Notes under the pieces: generated by a model
Database searches by the model: none
Told to the model about the DNA's origin: nothing
What the model saw: only the letters and a program-made list of their open reading frames with translations
Origin: Isoetes taiwanensis
Lineage: Eukaryota > Streptophyta > Lycopodiopsida > Isoetales > Isoetaceae
DNA: 64,000 nt
Assembly (NCBI GenBank): GCA_021234155.1
Contig: JAJEKV010000096.1
Span: 690,010 to 754,009 of the forward strand
Direction: 5' to 3'
Made by a program: the position numbers and the translations under genes
Shown: positions 49,087-58,962 of the stretch, piece after piece
How positions within the stretch are numbered: position 1 is the stretch's first letter
Layout of the letters: every line of letters starts with the position of its first letter

Positions 49087-51665
49087 TCATCGGACAAACT
49101 TACATTTTGCAGCAAGATCAAGATGCATCTCATCCTCCGACTCATTTAATCCCTGATCACTTGAGCCTTCATCCTCAGCTTCACTCTCAAAACTGGATGT
49201 ACTCGAACGATCTTCTTCCTCACTGTCTACAAGTGAGTCTTCATCATCATCTTTTTTTGCCACCTTTCTAGGTTGTTTGTCTAATCCACATGCCGACCTT
49301 ATTAAAGTTTGAGTGACCATACGTAACTTATTAGCAGCAGTCAGAACAAAGTCATATGCAAGAACCTTTACTTCAGCTAGATCTATGACAGCAGTGCTTG
49401 CTTTGGACTTTGCTCTCTTTCCCACTCCTGTTTTTACCATCTCCAAAGTATAACTCACACTGAAAGCATTGGCAGCATTCGCTTTCATCCAAGCACTTTT
49501 TAGTTGAGTGGGAATTCCATCCTCTCTTGTTACTTCCAAGACTTTAGCTAGCCGAATGGCTTCCCCGGATTCATCATTATCACCGGACAGCTATGAGCAT
49601 TCCTTTCGAATCTCGAGGGACTGAACCCGGATACTCGAGCAACTTGTTGTGCCGTGCGTCTGGGGCCAGTGTCAATGACTCTGTCATCTTCATTTGAGCT
49701 AGTCAATATCTCTACTTGTTCCTCTTGATTCTCAACTTGCACAGGGAGAGTTTGCCTAGATGGCCAATTGAATGTAACCGTTTTCTTGACCTTGTAATGA
49801 AGCTTGCAACATGTCACGCTGCCGAAAAAAAAAACTGAGGCCACCATAAAGCATCTCGCCTCCCCAAAGTGGTTAGAGCACCTAATCAATACTTGTCTCA
49901 ATATAATCCAATGATTTGTTTGAGTCAAATGCTCTTCCCTCCTTTTTTACTCTTTGTGATTTCTTTCAAGCTTTTTAGAGGCATTTGCTCTGCGAGAGAG
50001 CATGGAACTAGTATTGGGGATGGTGCGAATGAATTGAATACCTGCTTCTTTGGGCATTTTGCAAGGATGTGGCATATTTCTTTCCTTGTAAGATGGCCTT
50101 GCCATCTTCAAGTGAAATTTTGATCTGATGCTGAAATGTAATGTTTCTCAAAGGCTCAACCCAGTTGATCTCTACGAAAAATCCATTCTTTGAAATCATA
50201 AGTTTCTTCCAATAACTCGATGTCTGGACGAGGATTGTAGGAATCTTGGATAATATCAATGTTCTTTGGTAGGTCGAGAGCTTTTTTCGAGCAAGACGTT
50301 TAGAGAACCTCTCAACATCTGATCAATTTGATCGTGTGTATGACCAACAAGCAGGAAACCAATCTTCACCTTCTTGAAGATTTGTTTCTCTACTAGCATA
50401 GCACAGTAAGCAAACGCCGCCTGATTCTTATTTTCCCTTGTCGTGTTATCTAGCTGAAGATATAGAACCGGTGGTATATGTTCTAGATTGGAAAGAAGCT
50501 TATTCAATATTGTGATAGTGAGATTTGGATCAGCATGAATGTTTGGATAATTCAAAAATGCCGATGTATGAAATCTTCTTCAGCAGCATCCTTAGGCACA
50601 TTGACAAAATGTGGTAGGGTGGTCTTCTTCTGGTCCATTCCATCAATAACAACCGATATGTAGTTGAGTGGTTGTTCCAGTGCTTTCTTCCTATGTTTTG
50701 TCAATTTTCTCCTTTCCGTAGATTGTTGTTCTCTCGGCTTGTTCGGTTTAAGCCTTCAATGCATCCTCAAATGAAAATATGTTTAGGAAAGAACCTACTT
50801 TTAAGTAGAACTAGGCAAGAACGCGTCCTGGAAGCTTACTTTTAGTGTGAAGTGTCCTTGCATTTTGTCTCTGAGCTTTTAATTCAGAGCATGTAGCACA
50901 AACAGACATCCGGTGCTTTCTAGGAATGGACACGCGAGAAAACTCTTTTTTCCAGAGCACAGTGAAGTAAGAGTAGCAGACATGGCGTTCTCCAGCCTCA
51001 ACACACATGTCCTTATAATTATCGTAGACTTCACGTTTCGTGAAGTTGTCACTCAAGTGGTACATGGGGCTGTTAGGGAGTTTCTCGCAAGCCTCCTTAA
51101 AGAAACCTTCCATCCATGAAACACATTGAAGAGCATGAATTCTGGATATACCTCCTAAATGGCAGTAGTCATTAATGCCTGGATTCTTGTCAAGTCTTTT
51201 CTTCAGGCGGTCAAGTCGTCTGCTGCCTAAAGCATGAATCAATTTGAAGGCCGTTTGACAGACGGTGTGACCACCAGCTGTGTAAGTAAACTTCTCACCA
51301 TAATCTGGCCTAATATTGAAGGCTAAGTAGCCCCTTTGGTCTAGCAGAGTCATTGAACTGTAACTATCACGAATCAGCCTCAATTCCTTTAGTCCAATCT
51401 TAAGCAAACAACGTTGAGAACAACAGTGCTTTGTATGTGTTGCCCTCAAGTGAGCTTCGTCCATGAGTTTCTTTCTTCTAACGGTTGTACATGCTTTCTT
51501 GTGTAAGTTACGCTTAAGATTCTTACTTGCAGGGGCTTTGAATTCGAACATGGAGTCTTGTGGCTTTGGTAGGTCCTCGTCTGAGAGATCAACATGAGGT
51601 GTTTCTTCGTCTGAGAGATCAACATGAGGTGTACTTGTAGATGCTGAGAGGTTTGGTGTGGGCAA
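49087..51665 (-). pseudogene. DUF7869-family gene, frame-broken
   Basis: The first frame (51665 to about 50837) is an acidic N-terminus, a tandem H-V-D-L-S-D-E repeat, then a basic region with H-C-C-S-Q-R-C-L and C-H-L-G-G-I, Trp-Met-Glu, and C-A-T-C-S-E-L-K, a Cys pair that probably binds zinc. A GTAAGC donor near 50836 suggests an intron there. Next comes V-V-I-D-G-M-D-Q-K-K-T-T-L-P near 50610-50660, then L-Y-L-Q-L-D-N-T-T-R-E-N-K-N (50424-50465) and F-L-L-V-G-H-T-H-D-Q-I-D (50316-50355). These three motifs are the hallmark of DUF7869 as I know it. Further C-terminal pieces (D-S-Y-N-P-R-P-D, D-F-K-E-W-I, I-K-I-S-L-E-D-G-K-A-I-L-Q) follow, then a Ser/Glu/Asp-rich tail at 49087-49539. Frame shifts lie near 50565, 50285 and 50165. 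Function is unproven. Asp residues in I-D-G-M-D and Q-L-D-N recall DDE-type transposase cores, which is inference. Confidence 0.65.
51578..51634 (-). repeat. 27-bp duplication in the DUF7869 gene's N-terminus
   Basis: Two adjacent near-identical copies containing GTCTGAGAGATCAACATGAG, in frame, encode the repeated P-H-V-D-L-S-D-E sequence of the acidic N-terminal segment. The duplication keeps the reading frame. Confidence 0.85.
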
Positions 51666-51699
51666 GTCCTGGGGGGAGGTGCTTCCCTCTCTCTGGGAA

Positions 51700-53122
51700 A
51701 AAGTAATCGAGGTTGGTGACGTAGTTGACCAGCTCCTGAAGTGTCGTAGAACACTTGTTAATGTTGATCATCAAGTTTACAATCCTAGGGGCGTTCAAAA
51801 GCGGCTCTGCATTTATATTTGCGGCAGATTTGGTATTAGAGCAGCTAAGGAACTTTGGAATCTAAGAGTTTATCAGTCTTCTGTTCAAAGTAGCGAGAGT
51901 GGTGAGTTTGTTAAGTATGAGGAGGCGTGTAGCAAGAATTACAACCCTTCTGCTACACGTTTCGAGGATCACCATTTTCGAGATCCAGTTTGGAGTTATA
52001 AGCCTGAGTTCATGTTCATTTTCAAACAATATGCGAGGCATTTACCTTCACGGCAGTTTGGAAAGGACGACAAGACTGATGGTGCACTATTTTTTACTGC
52101 AATTGATAGTTGGTGCTCAAATGTGCGTTCTTGATTTATTTATGTATTTATTTCTTTGTTTGATTTTTGTTTTAACATTGCAAAATTTTATTTCAAGTTT
52201 GGTTCCATAAACAACGAGTTGGAAAGAATCAGATAGCAAAGTGGTTGAAAGTTATGGGAGAAACCATGAACATTGAAATATGTAACAAATTGGGTCGTTA
52301 CATTGGTGATGAGATTGGCATTGGCTGGCATACCAGCTGAAGTTGGTATGCAAGTGACTGGCCATAACACGTATGATGGCTATCAGAAGTATGTTTTGAG
52401 GTTTTTTTTTTAATTTATATTTTATTCTTAAGTAGTTTTTCTTGAGTTCATTGCTTATTTTCAATTATTGTTTACAAGTATGACAAGAGCAAAGAGATAC
52501 AAGTGGACGCTGCTATGGACATTCTCTCAATACCAGTTGATAAGGATGGCAAGCTTCGCGTCTATAGTGATGTGCTTGGTGAGCAGATGAGCGATAAGAG
52601 GAAAGTCTTATTTGGTGTACAAGATCGGCTTTTAAATTGTCTTGCTCCTCCTGATTCGGTAATTTATCTTGTCTCATTTAGAAGTGTATTTTAACTTTAA
52701 TATTAGGGCCTGATTCGATAATTTATCTTGTCTCATTTAGAAGTGTATTTTAACTTTAATATTAGGGCCAAAGTTTGTGCATTGTTAAAATTCACATGAA
52801 CTAGGAGTACAATGTCCAATGAAAATATTTAATGCTTCATAGCTTTGCGTGCCATCTTCAAGTGGGATTGTTATGAATTGTCGTGGTAACAGTTGTCAGA
52901 ATGAGGTAATGATAAGGTTTTGGTTTTTCTTGTGTTATTTAACTACTCCTATTTATAGGTTGGATCTACACATATTACATGTGGAAGTAAACGGATGAAT
53001 CCAATGGCTGATAGTATTCTTGATAAGTGGTAAGTAGGGTTCTTGACATCTAATTGATTTCAATAAACTAATATTTGTTTCTTGTTTTAATTTTATTTGC
53101 CTTTTTGTTATATTTAGGTGAC
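51700..53122 (+). pseudogene. Tyrosine-recombinase-like (DUF3504/Crypton-like) gene, frame-broken
   Basis: Exon-like parts on the + strand. First (to about 52123): Y-N-P-R-G-V-Q-K-R-L, then F-G-I-R-A-A-K-E-L-W-N-L, E-E-A-C-S-K-N-Y-N, and F-I-F-K-Q-Y-A-R-H, the layout of DUF3504/ZMYM-type recombinase domains with the first catalytic Arg in F-G-I-R. A GT...AG intron follows. Second (52198-52388): W-F-H-K-Q-R-V-G-K-N, G-R-Y-I-G-D-E (second Arg), a one-base frame change near 52320, then L-A-G-I-P-A-E-V-G-M and T-G-H-N-T-Y-D-G-Y-Q-K, carrying the expected His and the putative nucleophilic Tyr. Third (52479-52658): Y-D-K-S-K-E, then a C-terminal helical part ending P-P-D-S at a GT donor. Fourth (52959-53029) ends D-K-W at GTAAGT and splices to a TGA at 53120. 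Splice phases at the first two introns do not fit perfectly. In the family these enzymes cut and join DNA via a Tyr-DNA bond; some are host-domesticated. Confidence 0.65.
52650..52768 (+). repeat. 59-bp tandem duplication across a splice donor
   Basis: Two adjacent copies, starting at 52650 and 52709, each beginning CCTGATTCG[GA]TAATTTATC and ending TTTAATATTAGGG, nearly identical. The first copy spans the end of the third coding part of the recombinase-like gene and its GT donor; in the second copy the donor G is A (GATAAT), so only the first can be used. Confidence 0.95.
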
Positions 53123-54209
53123 AAACATCCTCTACTGTATTCTTCATCTTGGTTGTTGAAGGATACCTTTAGGTATGATATTGTTGCGCTAACTCCATCC
53201 TTCGAGTCCTGTAGCATGTTGACAAACAAGTGTTGAGGACGTTGCTCGCTTCACGCCTTCCAATTGTCCGGCATCTCTTTTCTTTGATCTGTTATACTGT
53301 CAGAGAGAGAGGGAATAACAAGGGGAAATATGCATGCAAGGCATATAGCTTACACTATTATGATTACAAATACTATTAAAGCTATTAGCCCCCCCTTGGT
53401 GTCTCCCCTCGAGGTGCACACATACTCCATGGCAGTGTTGTCGATGTTCCTCCTAGTGCGCTGGTGTTGAAGATCTATATCCTCTTATTTGTACGTCAGC
53501 TCGTGCTCGATTAGTAGACTCTTTGATATGTTTGAGCTCTCCAATGTCTATCGGGTGCGGCACGACTTGCTTCTACTTCACATACTAACTAAGGATGTGA
53601 CGGTCGTTGATGCTTCGGCATTCTGGTCTGCTTCTTAATCTTGTCCTTGGGTAATAATTGCTTCCCCTTCACAATGTCTGAAGATCTTTGGAGGCGTCTC
53701 TTGAAGTTGTGCGCAATTCCTTTGGCTAGACTCGTTAGGAGTTGTTCTCTTCATCAGTTGCCTTCGAATCATCGATCCTTGGGTTCGCAAAGTTGCATGC
53801 AAGTTGTCTTAGCTTGGTGAGGTTTCTAGCTGATTCGTCAATTCTTTGGCTCGGTTCTCCTAGGCGCTTCTCCATCGAGCTTCTCATCTTACCTGTTTGA
53901 TCTCCTCAATGTGATATCTTAGACGTTGTCATGTCCTACGGTGCTATGCTGCCTTCTGGTCTTGTGGTACTTTCTAGTTGCACTTGATCACACTCCACAG
54001 TAAGGGTATCGAGAAATTTTGACGCTATGGTTTAGTAGGGCCCGTTATAGATGAAAAAAATAAAATTAGCCAACTTTTCTACAAACAAATCTCACTCCAC
54101 TTGAAACTTTGCCACATCCACTAAGCGTCATAACTATGGATTCGCCTTATTCTCTACCCACATTCTCGAAGATTTCTTAAGGAATCGCCTAATATTCACA
54201 CAACTACCA
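53123..54209. other. Unassigned sequence downstream of the recombinase-like gene
   Basis: No frame above about 60 codons. The first few hundred bases are presumably the 3' untranslated and terminator region of the + strand gene. The C/T-rich part at 53400-53950 is unlike its AT-rich surroundings and may be an old insertion, but shows no terminal repeats. Confidence 0.4.
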
Positions 54210-54619
54210 TTAATATTATTAACACAAACCATTGCATTAGACACATTTAAATTAAAATCCCCCTTAAACCCCCTTTGATTTGGGTGCATATTCACACGGG
54301 GGGGTTACTCTGGGCAACGAGAGCTGTAGGATGGGCATATTTGTCCTTTATTCCAAGATCTGGACCGTACATAGCGATCCTCGTTTGTGGGGTATGCATG
54401 TACAAGTTTTTGTATACTATATATTAAGGTTTGCAAAATACTATAAGGTTTGAGAATATGTACTTAATGGTGTTAATTTTGTACATGTATTGTAAATTTT
54501 TTGGGGCTCTCGTTGCCCTACGTAACCCCCCGTGTGAATATGCACCCAAACCAAAGGGGGTTTAAGGGGGATTTTAATTTAAATGTGTCTAATGCAATGG
54601 TTTGTGTTAATAATATTAA
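54210..54619. mobile_element. MITE-like element with ~115 bp inverted repeats and TTAA ends
   Basis: The left arm (about 54210-54330) and right arm (about 54503-54619) are reverse complements: TATTATTAACACAAACCATT, AGACACATTTAAATTAAAAT, CCCCCTTAAACCCCCTTTG, GGGTGCATATTCACACGG, and GGGCAACGAGAGC all recur inverted. A unique centre of about 170 bp has no coding potential. TTAA stands at both outer ends (54210-54213 and 54616-54619), which would suit a piggyBac-type TTAA target site, although TTAA is itself palindromic. The arms are about 95% alike by eye, implying a young or recently active element. Confidence 0.85.
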
Positions 54620-57085
54620 CTAGTAATGGTGCCCAGCGTTGCTGGGCATAATTTGAGAGCCTATAAATTTATATATAATCCTTACTTTTGTAATTTGCCT
54701 ATTTTATTTGATAGAGGAAATTGATAGAGGAAATTGTCCACCTTCGGTGAAAACGAAATTGTCCAACTTCGATGAAAAGGAAATTGTCCAACTTCGGTGG
54801 AAGTTCCATGTGATGTACATGAATAGTTGTGTTGCGTATATCTTTGGACTTTAGAAAATGTTGCCTACTCAATTGTGTTGATAGTTAAAATACCGCATCG
54901 TTGAACCAGAGCTGTGCGTTGAAAGATATGAGGGACGTCGTAGATCCTACTTAAATGCTTTAGCTTTTGTGTTTATTTGAACATTGTTGCACACTTATAA
55001 ATGCTGTAAAGTTTGTTGATATAGGTCTAAAAAAACATTTCTTTCCAACCTTATACTGTAGTTCTATGGTTGCTGCTTTCAGGATGATATACTTGTCCAT
55101 CCATGAATAAGATAGCTTTCATTAACATAGCAAAGTACTTAATAGATAGGAGATATACCCAAAGGGAATAAAATACTGCAGTTCTCTATACACATGGATA
55201 ATTCTCCATATAATATAGATATTTGGTTTTTTCTTTATATGTCTAGGCACATGCTTTTGCTTTGTGCTTTGTGTTGATAGAAGACATACACGAAGAGAAT
55301 AAAATATCGCCTTTAATACTGGACGGTTCTGTAATAACATGGATATTCTGTAGATAATCTGGATATTTCATTACATATCTATCATTTGTGCTCGTAGTAG
55401 CAAAATAAACTCTAGATTGACAATCCAAACCATCTGAAGATTACGTCGTAGCACCTTCTTGCATCTGGAGTTTCTTCTTGACTTCTATGCGACGTCAAAA
55501 GTTTCTGGTTGGAAGAACGTCACGTCTCGCATAAGGCATCCTGTGACATACATAAAACCTTATATAAAACCAACATAAAACCTGCTATAATGACAACTGG
55601 AAAACAAATGAACAACCTGCCAACTGACAAACAAATCCCGACAAGACACTATTTTTGGGACCTTCTGCCTGGACCAAAAAGCTTGGTGGAGAAAATCATT
55701 ATAGCAGGCATCACTGGGCAGGAGAATGAGTAGCAAGCATTTACTGGCAAACTGCAAATTTTATAGCTGGTAAACTGAAACTCTTATAGCTCATGATTCG
55801 GATGAGTTTTCCAAAAATATTATGAATTTCAATGACCACTGCCTTTGAGCCCAAGGGTTCATAATTTTCTTTGCATAAATCTCAGAGTTTCTTACCATAA
55901 GAGTTGCTTTGACATGTCAATTGCCTAGTGCTTGTCATGCACGTGAGAAATTTCAGAACTTTTTCCCATGTGTGATGCTGTTATGGTAATCTTTTCAATG
56001 TTCTGCAGATAAGAAAAACCCTTTGTTAATGGCAATAATAACTATATCAATGACTACAAAATCATCACCACTACTAATCTCAGAATAAACCGTCTACAAT
56101 GAGTTACAGAGGCAATGCAGATGAGGTTTCTAATACTCAAAGTAGTTAGACAATGCAAAAATACTCTAACATTTTAATGTCGTAATCTGCCGGAATGGGA
56201 TTTTTCACAGCTATTAATGGAGTATCACATCAGGTTGTGAAACATCGGTAACTGCAAAGTAAGATTGCATGCTAAAAGGCAACCATAGAACCATGAACCT
56301 GCCAATGCCTGTAATGTATTCTTATAAATTTTGGACTAAAAGGGGCTTGCATTAAACAGTAGAAAGCTGCAACTTTTAAACCAGACATTCGGAGATGAAG
56401 TTATCAGAGTTGGAATTGATGACAGCATAGTCATTCATATTCTTGAGATTGACATTAAGATGGTATTTGTAGCTGTTGCCTTCTTGATGTCACAAATCAA
56501 AGTTTTACCAGTGGCTTCCTTCTATTGGCATGACCTAGACCTGTACAGCAGACATTTTGAATAGAAAAGCAACATAATATCTAAACTTGTATCTAGTCCT
56601 ACACTGGTCTGGAAACTTGTGACTGGTCTAGTTTCGAAGAAACAGAGATTACCTGCACCTTTGTCGACCCACAGCATCTCGATGCATCCGCTTCAACCTG
56701 GTTTAGCCTGTGGTAGTGATGCTGCCCCTCCTTACAATCCTCGAATCTATTTGCTGGTAATTCCAGAAACATTAGCAGACACGGTCGGCCCACTTGCGGC
56801 TGCAGACATGGTCGCCCGTTGCTATAGTTCAGTCCGGGTAGAAGGCAAACGCTCAGGCCGTTCAAACCCCTCCGCCTTTCAAACCCAAAAAAAGAAAAAG
56901 TAAGCATAGCCACAAAAAAACGCCCAGAACCCTAAATACGTCCAAATCCCTTTTTTTTGCTTTTTTTTTTAGCTAAAAAGGCTTTTAACGTGACATCATC
57001 TACACCGTTGGGTAGATTAATCCGGACCGCCCAATTTAGGGCTCGGTGCACTACGCACTTACGGTATAACATTATAATATAAAGA
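54620..57085 (-). mobile_element. Non-autonomous Helitron (2.5 kb)
   Basis: Helitron ends on the - strand. The 3' end is a GC-rich hairpin (GCCCAGC loop GCTGGGC, 54631-54647), then about 7 bases, then CTAG (54620-54623) followed by T. The probable 5' end is TC at 57085/57084, beginning TCTTTATATTATAATG. The base before it is G rather than the expected A. Helitrons are rolling-circle DNA transposons that end 5'-TC...CTRR-3' and insert between A and T. No Rep/helicase gene is inside, so it would depend on a partner. Short frames at 55509-55733 and 56599-56913 might be captured host fragments but are not recognised. The 3' end directly abuts the MITE-like element at 54210-54619. Confidence 0.7.
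54730..54804. repeat. 25-bp minisatellite, three units
   Basis: GAAATTGTCCA[AC]CTTCG[GA]TG recurs at 54730, 54755 and 54780. It lies about 80 bp inside the Helitron's 3' end, where plant Helitrons often carry short tandem repeats. Confidence 0.9.
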
Positions 57086-57115
57086 CAGTAGTTGTGTGTT
57101 AATAGTTTGTGTTAA

Positions 57116-57144
57116 CTAAAAAAAAATTTGGCCCCTTCGGGGCC
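57116..57144 (-). mobile_element. Possible third Helitron 3' terminus
   Basis: A perfect hairpin GGCCCCTTCGGGGCC (57130-57144) is followed on the - strand by an A/T-rich spacer and TTAG then T at 57116. The layout is that of a Helitron 3' end, but the tetranucleotide is TTAG rather than CTRR, and no matching 5' TC end was found to its right. It could instead be a simple hairpin. Confidence 0.3.
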
Positions 57145-57253
57145 TTAAGGATGTCGTAGGGGTGTACATATAGACATTACCTAATACTCTAATGATGGAT
57201 GGAAGGGCACTAAAAAATCCATAAATGCATGTAACAATTTTAGAAACACTTCT

Positions 57254-57347
57254 GCATGTAATATTGTGCATGTAATATCTGTGCATGGAGACTCCTTAAT
57301 GCATGTAATATTGTGCATATAATATCTGTGCATGGAGATTCCTTAGT
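57254..57347. repeat. 47-bp tandem duplication
   Basis: Two units starting at 57254 and 57301, each beginning GCATGTAATATTGTGCAT and containing AATATCTGTGCATGGAGA. They differ at a few positions. No gene overlaps. Confidence 0.9.
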
Positions 57348-57930
57348 GCATATGAATCATAATAGAAAATGGTAGTAGAGCTAATACATTCAAAGTCCTA
57401 ATATTAAGTGTGACATAATATCTATCATTATAATAGACAAATGGTAACCCATGTTAATATTTTTTATTATCAAATGCTTCGCTCTTGTCAGTAACATAAG
57501 CAACCTAGTCCTGTAGCAAGTTCTTAGAAAAGCATAGGAGTTATGTTCGTTATAAAGACATTTTCGATGTCTCTAACTTTAATTGCTAATCACACCCAAA
57601 GAGATTGTTTCCAATCAGCACGCAAAAGTTCAACATGTAGCTTTTTCTGCACCATGGCAAAGTTGCTTGTTAATGCAACTACAAGGCATTCTCACATGTT
57701 TTAAAAAACATAAGATGCACCACTTCCCATTGTACATCGACTTTTGAACAATAGACAAATAGATTAATACAAAATGTCAACGGACCAGAAACGACAAAAG
57801 AGACAAAAGAGACTGAGTATATACTAGGAATTACCAATCTCTCTTGTACCAATTCCACTGTCATCTTTGTAACCATTGCAAAAGTTTTGTAAAAGTTTGG
57901 ACTTAGCTATCCGCAGAAGTCTATGCTCCA
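57348..57930. other. AT-rich sequence, possible 3' part of the thioredoxin-like gene
   Basis: No independent gene. A - strand frame at 57679-57876 begins M-V-T-K-M-T-V-E-L-V-Q-E-R and ends that segment just before a GAGATTGGTAATTC sequence; it could be a further exon of the thioredoxin-like gene at 57931-58132, but the match is too short to claim. Confidence 0.3.
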
Positions 57931-58132
57931 TCAGGCTGTCCAAGACATATCAAGAATGCCATAAAATTCATCCACTTTTTCACCATTCTGGTAGAAGCTG
58001 AATGTTGGAGTGTAGCATATGTCCTTTGTTTCTTCTGGACATTCATCGATGTCAGCATTAATGAATGAAGTTGATGGATGGTCATTGCTAAGATTGCAAA
58101 ATGTCGGAAGCATTTGTTTGCAGATATAACAC
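57931..58132 (-). pseudogene. Thioredoxin-fold exon with WCYIC active site
   Basis: After an AG acceptor at 58133-58134, the - strand reads G then C-Y-I-C-K-Q-M-L-P-T-F-C-N-L-S, so the preceding exon's TG plus this G would encode the conserved Trp of a W-C-x-x-C redox site. It continues F-I-N-A-D-I-D-E-C-P-E-E-T-K-D-I, then T-P-T-F-S-F-Y-Q-N-G-E-K-V-D-E-F, the thioredoxin cis-Pro and beta-strand region. The order and spacing fit the second half of a thioredoxin domain; the cis-proline is in Y-T-P-T-F. The frame then ends in a stop about 9 codons later, short of the normal last helix. The upstream exon with the first beta strands was not found. It may be a gene fragment or a gene whose other exons I missed. 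Confidence 0.6.
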
Positions 58133-58134
58133 CT

Positions 58135-58690
58135 ATTCGTTCAAGCATGCATAAGCCAACATCAAAAGCAAAACCTCGAATCACAAAATTGAAAAGAAAT
58201 ACCAACATGCTCCATAGCTCACTACGGCGTGCACAAGTTTCATCCTGTCAGAAATTATTCCAACAACACAGAATTATAACAAACAATCTCTTCTCCAACC
58301 TGCCTTCCTTTACCCAACTTTAAGGACCAATATTTTCAATTTCACATCACCTTTACTCGCTTAACCAAACAACAAGAAAATAATTTGTCAAAAATGAAGA
58401 TCTCGTGGAGATTTTTACTCAGATTAGAGGCGAGATATCATCATTCGATATGGTAAGCAATAAAATAATGCCTAAGGTGCAAATTCCACCTATTCATGGA
58501 AACGAGATTCAAGCGCTTCTAGTTCTATATATATGGGAACAAATGATGCACTGGAGCATACTAAAGATGCTACAAGTCATCAAATTGTATATTCGGAGAC
58601 ATATGTATGTTGCATTAAGCTTGGGGTCGAAGCTATTCCCTTCCATCCTGAGGTATTAATTTGTTGTATACCAGATGTACAAAAAGCCAC
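58135..58690. other. Intergenic or intronic sequence
   Basis: The + strand frame at 58405-58659 (84 codons) matches nothing; in another + frame at 58555-58690 a run without stops reads D-A-L-E-H-T-K-D and I-K-L-G-V-E-A-I-P-F-H, exon-like in composition but unidentified. If the thioredoxin-like gene is intact, its upstream exon should lie here or further right on the - strand. Confidence 0.3.
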
Positions 58691-58697
58691 AAGGTAA

Positions 58698-58946
58698 GGT
58701 TATCGGTCTAGCTAAGGCTGATAACCAAAAATGCGCGGACCGAGGGTTTTGTGCGTCAGGGGCGGGGCATTTGGCACGTAAGGCGAGGGCGATGCGGTAG
58801 AGGCCACGCGCGTTTTGGACACGTCGGGCGAGGCCCGTTAGGGGCCGAAGTTCAGACGTGTTTGATAACTGCCGAGGCCCGTTAGGGCCGAGGCGGTTAT
58901 CAAAGGTGACATCAGAAGCGACGACCCGATAACCGCCTTATCGGGC
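58698..58946. repeat. Cluster of GC-rich palindromes with GATAAC/GTTATC arms
   Basis: Three clear inverted repeats: 58698-58726 (GGTTATCGG ... CTGATAACC), 58861-58904 (44 bp, TTTGATAAC-GCC-GAGGCCC arms around a GTTAGGG centre), and 58926-58946 (CCCGATAA-CCGCC-TTATCGGG). An imperfect one spans 58819-58862 with ACACGTC and GACGTGT arms. CGAGGCCCGTTAGGG occurs twice, near 58829 and 58874. The DNA between and around them is GC-rich compared with its surroundings. Confidence 0.85.
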
Positions 58947-58962
58947 TGCTAATTAAGTACCG

